Part shown: piece after piece, positions 1 through 7,221 of the stretch
How the letters are laid out: each line of letters starts with the position of its first letter
Numbering within the stretch: position 1 is the first letter of the stretch
Origin: an uncultured bacterium
Lineage (GTDB): Bacteria > Pseudomonadota > Alphaproteobacteria > Sphingomonadales > Sphingomonadaceae
Assembly: GCA_903884945.1 (NCBI GenBank)
Contig: CAISGR010000158.1
Span: 1 to 34,129 of the forward strand
Direction of reading: 5' to 3'
DNA: 34,129 nucleotides
Position numbers and translations under genes: made by a program
Notes under the pieces: generated by a model
Databases searched by the model: none
Told to the model about the DNA's origin: nothing
Seen by the model: only the letters and a program-made list of their open reading frames with translations

Positions 1-10
1 GCGACGACAT
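1..10 (-). CDS. Possible start of a gene leaving the window
   Basis: A minus-strand ATG at 8-10 is preceded by GGAG about eight bases upstream, and only three codons (M-S-S) lie inside the window. It would follow the small ORF ending at 24 in the same direction, so it may be the next gene of the CHAT operon. Nothing can be said about its product. Confidence 0.25.
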
Positions 11-23
11 TGGGTGGCTCCGA

Positions 24-200
24 TCATATGCCCAGATAGGGCCGCATCGCCCGGCACAGGCCATCGATCGATTGCGCAGCAGCCTTGTCGGGGAAATAAT
101 CGGCAACAATATCGAGGTGCGCCCTAAGATCTATCTTGCCATAGGCGCCGGGCCTTCGCCCCAGGCGACGACCATGTTCAGGACTGCCGGTCTCACCCAC
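24..200 (-). CDS. Small hypothetical protein downstream of the CHAT gene (58 aa)
   Basis: A GTG-initiated frame begins two bases beyond the stop of the CHAT-domain gene, so re-initiation or coupling is plausible. The 58-residue product is basic at its N-terminus (HGRRLGRRPGAYGK) and has an amphipathic C-terminal half containing LDIVADYFPD. The amino-acid composition looks like real coding sequence, but I do not recognise a family. It could also be a decayed remnant. The frame stays open upstream into the CHAT gene, so the GTG start is only the likeliest choice. Confidence 0.4.
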   Translation of the reverse strand: MGETGSPEHGRRLGRRPGAYGKIDLRAHLDIVADYFPDKAAAQSIDGLCRAMRPYLGI

Positions 201-201
201 C

Positions 202-3200
202 TCACACCCCCGTCACGGTGAAGGCCGCCCACATGGCCGGCTCGCTCGAACGCATCAATGCTGGACCATCGGTCGGCTGGCTGCCTGCACCTTGCAAAAC
301 GATCCGGTCGACTGTGCCCCCCGCGTCGCCGGCGAGCGCCGTAAGCTGCGCACGTCGCAGCGCCCTCGCAGGGGATTCTCCTCCGAGATGCGCCGCCAGA
401 AACGATCGGATCAGGCGGTCGGTATTGGCGGCATCGACCGGCCAGAGCGTCGACACGATAGCCGGGACGCCGGCTTTGGCCATCGCCGCAGGCAAGCCAA
501 TGAACTCGTCGGGTAATTGATGGACGCCGATAACGCCGGTTTCACAGGCGCCAAGGATTGCGAGGCGCGACGACTGCATGTCGAGCATCCGCAGTTGCCG
601 GATTGAGAGCCGATCGGCACCTGCCATGATGAGCGCGGAGTTTTCCGGATCTTCGGCATCCCATTCGCCATGGCCGTAGAAGCTGAGGTGGGAATATTCT
701 GGCAGGTTTCGCATCACCGCCTCCGTCGTTGCCGCCAATCCGTCGAGCCGAAGGCGCGCATCCGGTGCGAAAAAACCCCAAGCCGGGTTTTCTGCCATGC
801 CCAGGTCGCCAAGAGGGTCGGTCACGGCGAGGAGTCTAGCCGTCCTAGAATCGTGCGAGGCGATCTTGCGCCTCGCTTTCGCCGCCGTACCGATGCTGGG
901 TGCAAGGCTGGTCGCCCACTTCTCCACAAAATGACGCCAACCGCCATTCTCCCGGACGCGCGCAGCAGCGAGCGGTAGAATTGACAGGCGTCCCGGTGCG
1001 ATAAGAGTAATCTCGCTGCCCGCCACCACACCCGCAGACTGGAGCTGCGTATCGACGGGACCCATGACGAGATCCCAAAGCCGTTCCAGAAACGGACCCA
1101 CAAAAGCGTTCCATTGTGCCAGGGCCTGGGCCGATCCGACGTCGTCGATATCACCATAAAGCTTCGCATATCGATGCAGCCATCCGGCTCCAGGAAACGC
1201 CGGATCGATGAGCAGGGCGTTGACGGTGTCAGCCGTAACCCCAGGCAGCTCAACCACGGATGCGCACATCGTTCGGTCGGTCCCACCAGTAAGGCAAATG
1301 GCTGCTGCGCCGGCGTTGGCCACAACGAGCACGACGATCGCCCCTCCGGGCGGACCTGCCGTGTTGATCATATCTTCAAGCTGCAACCGGGTATCGACCT
1401 CGTCGCGCGTAAGCTCGCGCAAAACGGCATGGGCTGTGTCGGCGAGGGCGTGCAGGGCCGCATGGGCTTCAACCGGCCCTGTTTCGCGCAACAACTCTGC
1501 TTCCGACATACCCAGAACGATACCGGTTTGCCGCCGGGCAGCTTCGCTGCTGCTGCGCCAGTGCTCGCGCGCGGCCAATGCAGGGTCGCTTGAGCCGCGC
1601 CCGCTCGTCTGATTGAGCAATATGGATCGGCCTCGTTCGACAGCCGCCAGGGCGTCCGCGTTTCGTCCCAGTCGGATCAGGGCGAAGCCCGTCTCGTCAG
1701 CGATGCCGGCAGCTTCGAGCAGAAAGGCGTGTTCTTCCTCGATCGATTTCGCCGACCCGATGACTGGAACGAGGCGTGCCATCACGCCATCGAACAGCGC
1801 CACCGCGTCGTCGAAACGGCCGAGCCTCGAATAGGTGCTGCCGAGATTCTTGGTGGCGCGGGCCCATTCGAGTGGAATTTTGTTTGGGTCGAGATGCCGG
1901 AGCGCCGCGCGATAAGCGTCGACGGCCTGTTCCAGCAGTTGCTGGTCCGCCTCGGCCTCGCCGCGTAGGCGCAGAGCAGTACCCAGATTATTTTGTGTCG
2001 CCGCCCAGCCGACTTGCCAGCGATCTTCGGTGCGCTCTTCGAGGCTCCGGCGGTAATTTGTAGCGGCCGCTGCGAGAAGGCACGTGTCCGCCCTGATCCG
2101 GCCCAGGGCGCATTGCGCCTCGGCCAGATGGCTGATGATCGTCGCCCATTCGCCTGGCGATCGATGCCGAAGGTCGTCGGAGACAAACTCCTCGGCGAGG
2201 ACGATGGCGTCTTCAAGACGGTTCGGCTGTTGGGCAAGATCTGCGAGAAGGATCAGCGACGCGAGCAGGTTGTTCGTCGCCGATATCAGTAAGGCCTGGG
2301 TGCCACCTGCGATTGCCGCCATCCGCACGGCTTCGAGGATTTCCACCGCGTCCCGCGCCGCCTCCGGACTCGTTTCGCGAAAGGCTAGCGATCGCAGCGC
2401 GGCACCCAGCGTATTGCGCGTCGCGAGTTCCTGGTCAGTGCCCGACAGGGCCGCCTGCCTTGCGGCAGCGAGACGGCAGGTGAGGATAGCTTCGACGAGA
2501 TAGGTCGCTCCTGGTTCAACCTCGCCGAGTTTGAACAACGCCGCGCCAAGGTCTGCCTGGGTTGCTGCATGCAGGTTCAATTCTTTCGCTTGCCACCGGA
2601 CATCCGCGACCTGGCGCAGCAGCGCAACGGCTTCGCGTAGAATGTCGGCATCGGCCCGACGCTCGCCCTGCAGTCTCAGGGCATTGCCGAGGTCATGCCA
2701 ACTGGTGACCAGGAGAGGGGCATCGTCCACCAACTCGAGCGTGGCAATCGCCTGTCGCAGCCGGTCGATAGCATTAGCCAGCGCATCATTACCAAGCCCT
2801 CGCTCGGCGAGGCGGAAATTCGTTACCCCGATGTTGCGCTGGATCATCGCCCAGGCCGCCGCAAATTTCCGCCGCGTGCAATATCGTTCGGCGGTTTCAA
2901 GCATCTCAAGAGCATTGAAATAGGCTCGCGCGTCTCCGGTTTGGTCGCCATAGGCCCGCCACGCATCGGCAAGGTTGTTAAGAGCGATGGCGTGGTCATA
3001 GGGATAGGCCTCGGGCGTCCAGACCCGGATCGCGGCCTCGAATGCCGCGAACACCAATTTGTACAGACCAAAGTCTTTCGACGCATCCGCCTTGGCCTGC
3101 AGCGCGATACCGCGATTATTCTGCGTACTCGCAAAGCTGCCCGGCATCCCCAACTCAGTTCGTACCGTAAGCGCCAGGTCAAAGGCAGCGATCGCGTCGT

Positions 3201-3906
3201 CGAGGTGCGCGATCGTCGATCCCTGGTCCGCCAATTGCCTCAACAGATTACCAAGGCGATCCTGCATCGCGCCCCAGAATTCGGGATGCTCACCGGGACC
3301 CACCTCGCCGAGCAGAAGTCGAATGAGCGCTGCCTTGCGCTCAGAGGAGATACTGTCCTGGGCCTCTTCCGCCTCTAACGCCTCCATGATCTGTCCAGCC
3401 AACGCAGGCAGCATGTCTAAATTGACGCGCACATGGGGTTTCTCGACGCCGTAGAGTCGGCTCGCCTCGACCGCGCCGTGTGTGCGATGATCCTCGATGA
3501 ACTCCCGGTGTGCCTGGATATTGTCGATCATCATGCGTAAGTGGCGATCGAAGGCATCGGTCAGGATTTCAGGATAGGCTTCCGCCGTCGCGCGCATCTC
3601 CTGCCAGCGTGGCGTTTTCGCCATTTCCATGGCACTTGCATCAAGGGCGCGCGCGGTCTGTCGCGCTTGTACCGCGCCGACCCCTGCATCCACGCCGAGG
3701 TCGCGACACTCGCGAATAAGATCAGCATGCCACGCAACGGCTTCTCGCAGCCCCTCGTCGGCCGTTTCCGCGGCGATAGCCGCAAGCATGTCATCGACGC
3801 CAGGTTCGCAAAGCTGTTCGTAGGCGCCTTCGATGATGCGCCGTGTCTGTGGGAGATCGGCCTCGAGCATCCCTTGTAGCAGTTCGATTAGTCTTTCCCT
3901 GTCCAT
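202..3906 (-). CDS. TPR-CHAT protein, caspase-like protease (1234 aa)
   Basis: This is a large cytosolic protein with no signal peptide or membrane segment. The N-terminal ~180 residues are helical and unassigned. Residues ~190-780 consist of degenerate tetratricopeptide-type helix pairs, with recurring Asn-Asn-Leu-Gly and Ala-type repeats. The last ~300 residues are a CHAT domain, the clan CD peptidase fold related to caspases and separase. The catalytic dyad is visible as His1079 in FYGHGEWD and Cys1121 in LGACETGV. In known systems TPR-CHAT proteins are proteases switched on by a sensor or a crRNA complex, so a role in defence or regulated cell death is a reasonable inference, not shown here. 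The ATG at 3906 has a GAGGGG upstream and overlaps the preceding small gene by 19 bases, indicating coupled translation. The substrate is unknown, and the signal-peptide metallopeptidase gene lies divergently next door. Confidence 0.88.
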   Translation of the reverse strand: MDRERLIELLQGMLEADLPQTRRIIEGAYEQLCEPGVDDMLAAIAAETADEGLREAVAWHADLIRECRDLGVDAGVGAVQARQTARALDASAMEMAKTPRWQEMRATAEAYPEILTDAFDRHLRMMIDNIQAHREFIEDHRTHGAVEASRLYGVEKPHVRVNLDMLPALAGQIMEALEAEEAQDSISSERKAALIRLLLGEVGPGEHPEFWGAMQDRLGNLLRQLADQGSTIAHLDDAIAAFDLALTVRTELGMPGSFASTQNNRGIALQAKADASKDFGLYKLVFAAFEAAIRVWTPEAYPYDHAIALNNLADAWRAYGDQTGDARAYFNALEMLETAERYCTRRKFAAAWAMIQRNIGVTNFRLAERGLGNDALANAIDRLRQAIATLELVDDAPLLVTSWHDLGNALRLQGERRADADILREAVALLRQVADVRWQAKELNLHAATQADLGAALFKLGEVEPGATYLVEAILTCRLAAARQAALSGTDQELATRNTLGAALRSLAFRETSPEAARDAVEILEAVRMAAIAGGTQALLISATNNLLASLILLADLAQQPNRLEDAIVLAEEFVSDDLRHRSPGEWATIISHLAEAQCALGRIRADTCLLAAAATNYRRSLEERTEDRWQVGWAATQNNLGTALRLRGEAEADQQLLEQAVDAYRAALRHLDPNKIPLEWARATKNLGSTYSRLGRFDDAVALFDGVMARLVPVIGSAKSIEEEHAFLLEAAGIADETGFALIRLGRNADALAAVERGRSILLNQTSGRGSSDPALAAREHWRSSSEAARRQTGIVLGMSEAELLRETGPVEAHAALHALADTAHAVLRELTRDEVDTRLQLEDMINTAGPPGGAIVVLVVANAGAAAICLTGGTDRTMCASVVELPGVTADTVNALLIDPAFPGAGWLHRYAKLYGDIDDVGSAQALAQWNAFVGPFLERLWDLVMGPVDTQLQSAGVVAGSEITLIAPGRLSILPLAAARVRENGGWRHFVEKWATSLAPSIGTAAKARRKIASHDSRTARLLAVTDPLGDLGMAENPAWGFFAPDARLRLDGLAATTEAVMRNLPEYSHLSFYGHGEWDAEDPENSALIMAGADRLSIRQLRMLDMQSSRLAILGACETGVIGVHQLPDEFIGLPAAMAKAGVPAIVSTLWPVDAANTDRLIRSFLAAHLGGESPARALRRAQLTALAGDAGGTVDRIVLQGAGSQPTDGPALMRSSEPAMWAAFTVTGV

Positions 3907-4103
3907 TTCGGCACTGCCCCTCGGTCGATACCGCCTCTTATGAAGGCCCCAGCCTCCCGCGCAAATGCTTCGATCGTCGTCTCAGCGACTTGGCCGAGGA
4001 GGATCAATCTACCGTGAATGCTTTTCATCTGATCCTGATGCTTAATCCCGAGACCGGACCAGTGTACATCCGTTGGCCCCCGACGTCCGAGCGGTGCGGT
4101 CAC
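3888..4103 (-). CDS. Small protein coupled to the CHAT gene (at least 71 aa)
   Basis: The frame overlaps the CHAT start by 19 bases, so the two genes are probably co-translated, and a partner or activating-adaptor role is possible by position only. GTG at 4103 gives 71 residues. The frame stays open and coding-like (STIKAGDTAFGKFADDARK) up to a TAA at 4173-4175, with no ATG, GTG or TTG in that extension. The true start may therefore be a rare codon such as CTG at 4172. The product has a hydrophobic helix followed by ETTIEAFAREAGAF. No family is recognised. Neither start has a convincing Shine-Dalgarno sequence. Confidence 0.55.
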   Translation of the reverse strand: MTAPLGRRGPTDVHWSGLGIKHQDQMKSIHGRLILLGQVAETTIEAFAREAGAFIRGGIDRGAVPKWTGKD

Positions 4104-4152
4104 CTTGCGGGCGTCATCCGCAAACTTCCCAAACGCGGTATCTCCTGCTTTG

Positions 4153-4398
4153 ATGGTGCTGACGATGACCAGTTACAGCGGACAAGAAGGCCCAGAACTG
4201 CTTGCCGAGCCGATCCTTCAAGCCGCATTCAAGTCGCTGTTGTTGACCCCGGGCCGTCAGGCCGACATTCTCGCTCCGGGTGATCGCGCCGATTTGATCA
4301 CTTGGGTCCTTTTCATCGACGAAGAAAGATTGGCGACGGCACCATGTTGCGCCTCTTGTTTCAGATTGCAGGCCGCCGCGGCGCGCCCCTCCTGCTAG
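4153..4398 (+). CDS. Small hypothetical protein upstream of the metallopeptidase (81 aa)
   Basis: This plus-strand ORF, with ATG at 4153 or 4165, reads as plausible protein (LLAEPILQAAFKSLLL, DRADLITWVLFIDEE). Its 3' end overlaps the start of the exported metallopeptidase by 55 bases in another frame. It is divergent from the CHAT-coupled small gene, and the two 5' ends may overlap, so any promoters would be embedded in coding sequence. No family is recognised. The long overlap makes the 3' end doubtful, and a frameshift joining it to another gene cannot be excluded. Confidence 0.45.
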   Translation: MVLTMTSYSGQEGPELLAEPILQAAFKSLLLTPGRQADILAPGDRADLITWVLFIDEERLATAPCCASCFRLQAAAARPSC

Positions 4399-5987
4399 TA
4401 GTTTTTGCCGCCTTCGGCTTTGCCAGCCCGGCAAAAGCGCTGACCGACTCGTGCCAATCACTGTCGGATCGGCTGCACACAGCGGATTGGGCCTGGCTCA
4501 AATCCGATCTGAAGGACCGCCTTCCCACTAATGACGAGAAGGTGTTTGCGCCCATCACCATTTTCGCAAGCAAGGACGTGAACTTGCTAGGCCCGCGCTA
4601 TGTCGAAGCTTGGAAGGGCATTCTGATTCCACCCCGCTACTTCCAGGCGCAATGCAATATGGTGCTGTTGCAGTTGCTCTATCAGGCCGATCCCGATCAT
4701 GATTATGGCCAGATCGCCCTGCGCACACGCGACTGCGTCGCGCGGCACCGCCCAAAACCCGAATGCTTCGACACGGCGATCACGGATTTCATCACGTCGC
4801 TTCAACCCAAGGTGAGTCCCAAGGCGCTGGACGATGGCGCAGCCGACCTGTTCTCGATGACGATCTTCGCCATCCGCTTTCAACTCGCCCACGAAGCCGG
4901 CCACATCCTCACGGCGGCAAATCATTCGGCAACGGAGTTCCGTCTGATCGATACCGAGGCCGAGGCCGACATCCTCGCCGAAATTTCGGTGGTCGGCGAT
5001 TCACCGATCGTCGAGGCACCGCTCTATGCCTTGGCTACCGCCTCGCTTGTCGACGACGGCAAGGATGGCCCGCATGGTCCGACCGTCTGCAGGCTTGGAA
5101 GCACCCGTGCGGTCATCGAGCAGCTCGGCCTGCCGGCACTGCTGCTCAATTCTGTGAACAAGGACCAGTTCGCGCTGCGTCCCGCCGCTGCATCGCGCAA
5201 GGCGCTCGACAAGCCGCTGCTTACCGGCCCGGCCCGGTCAGATTGCGGCGCAGCGGACGATCATCGCTTGGCGCTGGTCGAGAGGGATCTCGAGGCGATC
5301 TTCGACGCGGTTGATCTCGCTTATGGCAACGGCACGGCAACGATCAAGGATCTCGCCGTTGCGGACCGTCGGCTGGCGGCACTTGCACCTGCAACAGCGG
5401 CAGGCGGTCGGTTGCGTGCGGTGATCAGAATGGCGATCGCCATGCGGCGCTACGATTTCACGGCATTGGGCGGCAAGCCGGCGGCGACGCCCGGGACGTT
5501 GGCGGACATGCACGATACCTTTGCGGAACTTGAGAATATCCGCTCGATTCTGGGCGACGATCCCGGGGCCTATTTTGCGCCGAGCGAACTTGCCTCGCTT
5601 CTCTTCCTCACCGCCTCGACGACCTACCTGAGCCAGCCCGCGAAAACGTCATTGCTCGCCAATACTCGCACGTTTCGGGATGCTATCAGGCGGATCGACG
5701 CGATCGCCCCGATCCAGGAGGCGATGCGGGTGCAGGCATTCATCGCCCGCTTCAACAAGGCCGATGCCGACACAGCGCTGCGTCTCATCACCTTCCGGCT
5801 AGAAGTCGAGATCGGCATGGACGAGATCCTCGGTGATTGCGCGGAGGCGAGCCGCGTCCTGAACGAGGCGAGGGATACGGTCGGCCTTCCGCCGAAGCCG
5901 ATGGATGACGCCGAATGCCGCGCGGCCGGCCGCGAAAGCGGCAGGAAGTTCGCCGAGGAACCCGGTTGGATCTTCGATCTGCCCTAG
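4344..5987 (+). CDS. Exported zinc-metallopeptidase-like protein (547 aa)
   Basis: ATG at 4344 is preferred to an upstream TTG because it begins a clear Sec signal peptide: an arginine-containing N-region, a hydrophobic stretch LLLVVFAAFGFA, then a SPAKA-type cleavage site near residue 31. Residues 183-187 are HEAGH, and ~20 residues later comes TEAEADI (204-210). This is the HExxH plus downstream Glu arrangement of gluzincin-type zinc peptidases, so the mature protein is predicted to be periplasmic or exported and zinc-dependent. Four cysteines near residues 104-141 may form disulfides. The C-terminal ~300 residues are helical and unassigned. The gene is divergent from the CHAT-protease gene and convergent with the next pair, overlapping the latter's stop by four bases. 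The exact family and substrate are unknown. Confidence 0.75.
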   Translation: MLRLLFQIAGRRGAPLLLVVFAAFGFASPAKALTDSCQSLSDRLHTADWAWLKSDLKDRLPTNDEKVFAPITIFASKDVNLLGPRYVEAWKGILIPPRYFQAQCNMVLLQLLYQADPDHDYGQIALRTRDCVARHRPKPECFDTAITDFITSLQPKVSPKALDDGAADLFSMTIFAIRFQLAHEAGHILTAANHSATEFRLIDTEAEADILAEISVVGDSPIVEAPLYALATASLVDDGKDGPHGPTVCRLGSTRAVIEQLGLPALLLNSVNKDQFALRPAAASRKALDKPLLTGPARSDCGAADDHRLALVERDLEAIFDAVDLAYGNGTATIKDLAVADRRLAALAPATAAGGRLRAVIRMAIAMRRYDFTALGGKPAATPGTLADMHDTFAELENIRSILGDDPGAYFAPSELASLLFLTASTTYLSQPAKTSLLANTRTFRDAIRRIDAIAPIQEAMRVQAFIARFNKADADTALRLITFRLEVEIGMDEILGDCAEASRVLNEARDTVGLPPKPMDDAECRAAGRESGRKFAEEPGWIFDLP

Positions 5988-6574
5988 ACGGGTTTCCGCG
6001 GACAGGCGGTTTGCCGATAGCGGATCAACCGCTCACCATAATCCGTGCCGAAATCGTCGACGAGCGCGGGGAACGCACTGAGCTGCGCGAACTCCGTGAA
6101 GCCGCAGATGTCGTAACGGAACCAAAGGTCGATCATCGTGGCGTCGCACTCGCCGCTCTCGCGGCATTTCAGGACTTCGTCGTAAAAGTCCGTCATCGTG
6201 ACGAACGCCTCGCGCGCCGCATCGTCCATTGGGATTGCCATCGACTTTTGCCCAGACCGCGCCGCGGCCGCCAGATGTATTTGCCGACTGTGCTCGAGCA
6301 CGAAATGCGTGACCTTGAACCGCGCACGGACAATATTCTCATTGTGGCTGAGCGTCAGCATCTCCACAGCCATCTGTTTGTGTTGGAGCACGCGCGCATC
6401 CTCGCGCTGGTCGAGGTAGATCACCCACATGACGACGACCGTCACGATGACCGCGAAACCCGCGGTCAGCTCGACCGTGGCCACCAGCACCTTGTGCTTG
6501 ACGACGCGCTTGAGAAAACCGCCGATTCGGCCGAACAGCCGCTTCAGCGCTGCTCGCCCCGCACCCGCGGTCAT
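5984..6574 (-). CDS. Single-pass inner-membrane protein of unknown function (196 aa)
   Basis: The start at 6574 is chosen because its ATG overlaps the stop of the upstream gene as ATGA and because the longer frame adds only an arginine-rich tail. The N-terminal ~30 residues are basic (KRLFGRIGGFLKRVVKHK). One strong transmembrane segment follows (residues ~35-55, AGFAVIVTVVVMWVIYL), and the remaining ~140 residues are soluble. The positive-inside rule puts the soluble part in the periplasm. Four cysteines sit in the C-terminal domain. It is co-transcribed with the small exported protein upstream, and its 3' end overlaps the convergent metallopeptidase gene by four bases. The family is not recognised. 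Confidence 0.7.
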   Translation of the reverse strand: MTAGAGRAALKRLFGRIGGFLKRVVKHKVLVATVELTAGFAVIVTVVVMWVIYLDQREDARVLQHKQMAVEMLTLSHNENIVRARFKVTHFVLEHSRQIHLAAAARSGQKSMAIPMDDAAREAFVTMTDFYDEVLKCRESGECDATMIDLWFRYDICGFTEFAQLSAFPALVDDFGTDYGERLIRYRQTACPRKPV

Positions 6575-6930
6575 CGCACGCCGCAGGGATTGAGATAGAT
6601 CGCGACCTTCCCGCCGGGCCGGGCAAAGGCAACGCCGCTGCGGCCGCGCCGCGCGCGCACCAGGCAATCCATGTCGGCGGGCATGAAATGCCGCTTAGTC
6701 TGGCTCGGCGTCACCGGGTAATAGCCTTCCTCGACGATCGGCGGACAGGTCCCATAGTCGACACTCGCGCCCTTGAGACCAATCTTCAGGGTATCGGCCT
6801 GACGGCGCAAGCATTCGAATTGTCGAACGGTCACGACCAGAGGCCGCTCAGGCATGGTCTCCTGCGACAGCGCCGTTCCCGAGGCAAGAACGGCGCAGCT
6901 CGATAGGACAATGCTGGCCAGCAATCGCAT
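6571..6930 (-). CDS. Small exported cysteine-containing protein (119 aa)
   Basis: ATG at 6930 begins a typical signal peptide (MRLLASIVLSSCAVLASGTALSQ). A TTG 48 bases upstream would add residues encoded by a 15-bp tandem repeat and looks artefactual. The mature part has four cysteines (in ECLRR, GTCPP, MDCLV and NPCGV) spaced as for two disulfides, so a periplasmic or secreted globular domain is likely. The stop overlaps the next gene's start (ATGA), indicating translational coupling with the membrane protein. Function and family are unknown. The two proteins may form one envelope complex, which is an inference from coupling only. Confidence 0.7.
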   Translation of the reverse strand: MRLLASIVLSSCAVLASGTALSQETMPERPLVVTVRQFECLRRQADTLKIGLKGASVDYGTCPPIVEEGYYPVTPSQTKRHFMPADMDCLVRARRGRSGVAFARPGGKVAIYLNPCGVR

Positions 6931-6945
6931 CGGCAGGGAGACCTT

Positions 6946-6975
6946 ATCTTCAGTGTCAGGATCTTCAGTGTCAGG
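6946..6975. repeat. Perfect 15-bp tandem duplication
   Basis: The unit atcttcagtgtcagg occurs twice head to tail (6946-6960 and 6961-6975) just upstream of the small exported protein gene. It is a multiple of three and would encode DTEDP-DTEDK on the minus strand if an upstream start were used. It lies in the 5' untranslated region under the preferred start. A replication-slippage origin is likely. Confidence 0.9.
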
Positions 6976-7013
6976 CAATCGCTCGACAGCTTAGCCGCGG
7001 CAGCCGCTAATTC

Positions 7014-7187
7014 CTAATGTCCTGTCTTGTGGATCGCGGCGGGATGTCTGCTTCGGCTCGTAGACATTTCGAACAATTCACACCACATGGAGCGACGGTC
7101 CGCGCGCTCGATAAGCCGCATATTATATTTCTCGGCAAGAACGTCCCTCAAAGTACGGCGTATTGCGTGCTGGATATAGTTCGGCAT
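7014..7187 (-). CDS. Small AT-richer ORF after the helicase gene (57 aa)
   Basis: An ATG frame starting 35 bases after the helicase stop encodes a basic peptide that reads like a protein (IQHAIRRTLRDVLAEKYNMRLIERADRR). The segment is visibly richer in A and T than everything around it, which points to a separate origin or a gene remnant. No good Shine-Dalgarno precedes the ATG, and the frame is open further upstream into the helicase tail. No family is recognised. It may be the last gene of the helicase operon or a decayed piece. Confidence 0.35.
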   Translation of the reverse strand: MPNYIQHAIRRTLRDVLAEKYNMRLIERADRRSMWCELFEMSTSRSRHPAAIHKTGH

Positions 7188-7221
7188 TGAGATATGCCAT
7201 GCAACCGCCGGAAGTCTGAGC

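Noticed and set aside
4114..4461. 115-codon minus-strand ORF around 4.3 kb
   Set aside because: It is antisense to the plus-strand small ORF and the signal peptide of the metallopeptidase. The plus frames read better.
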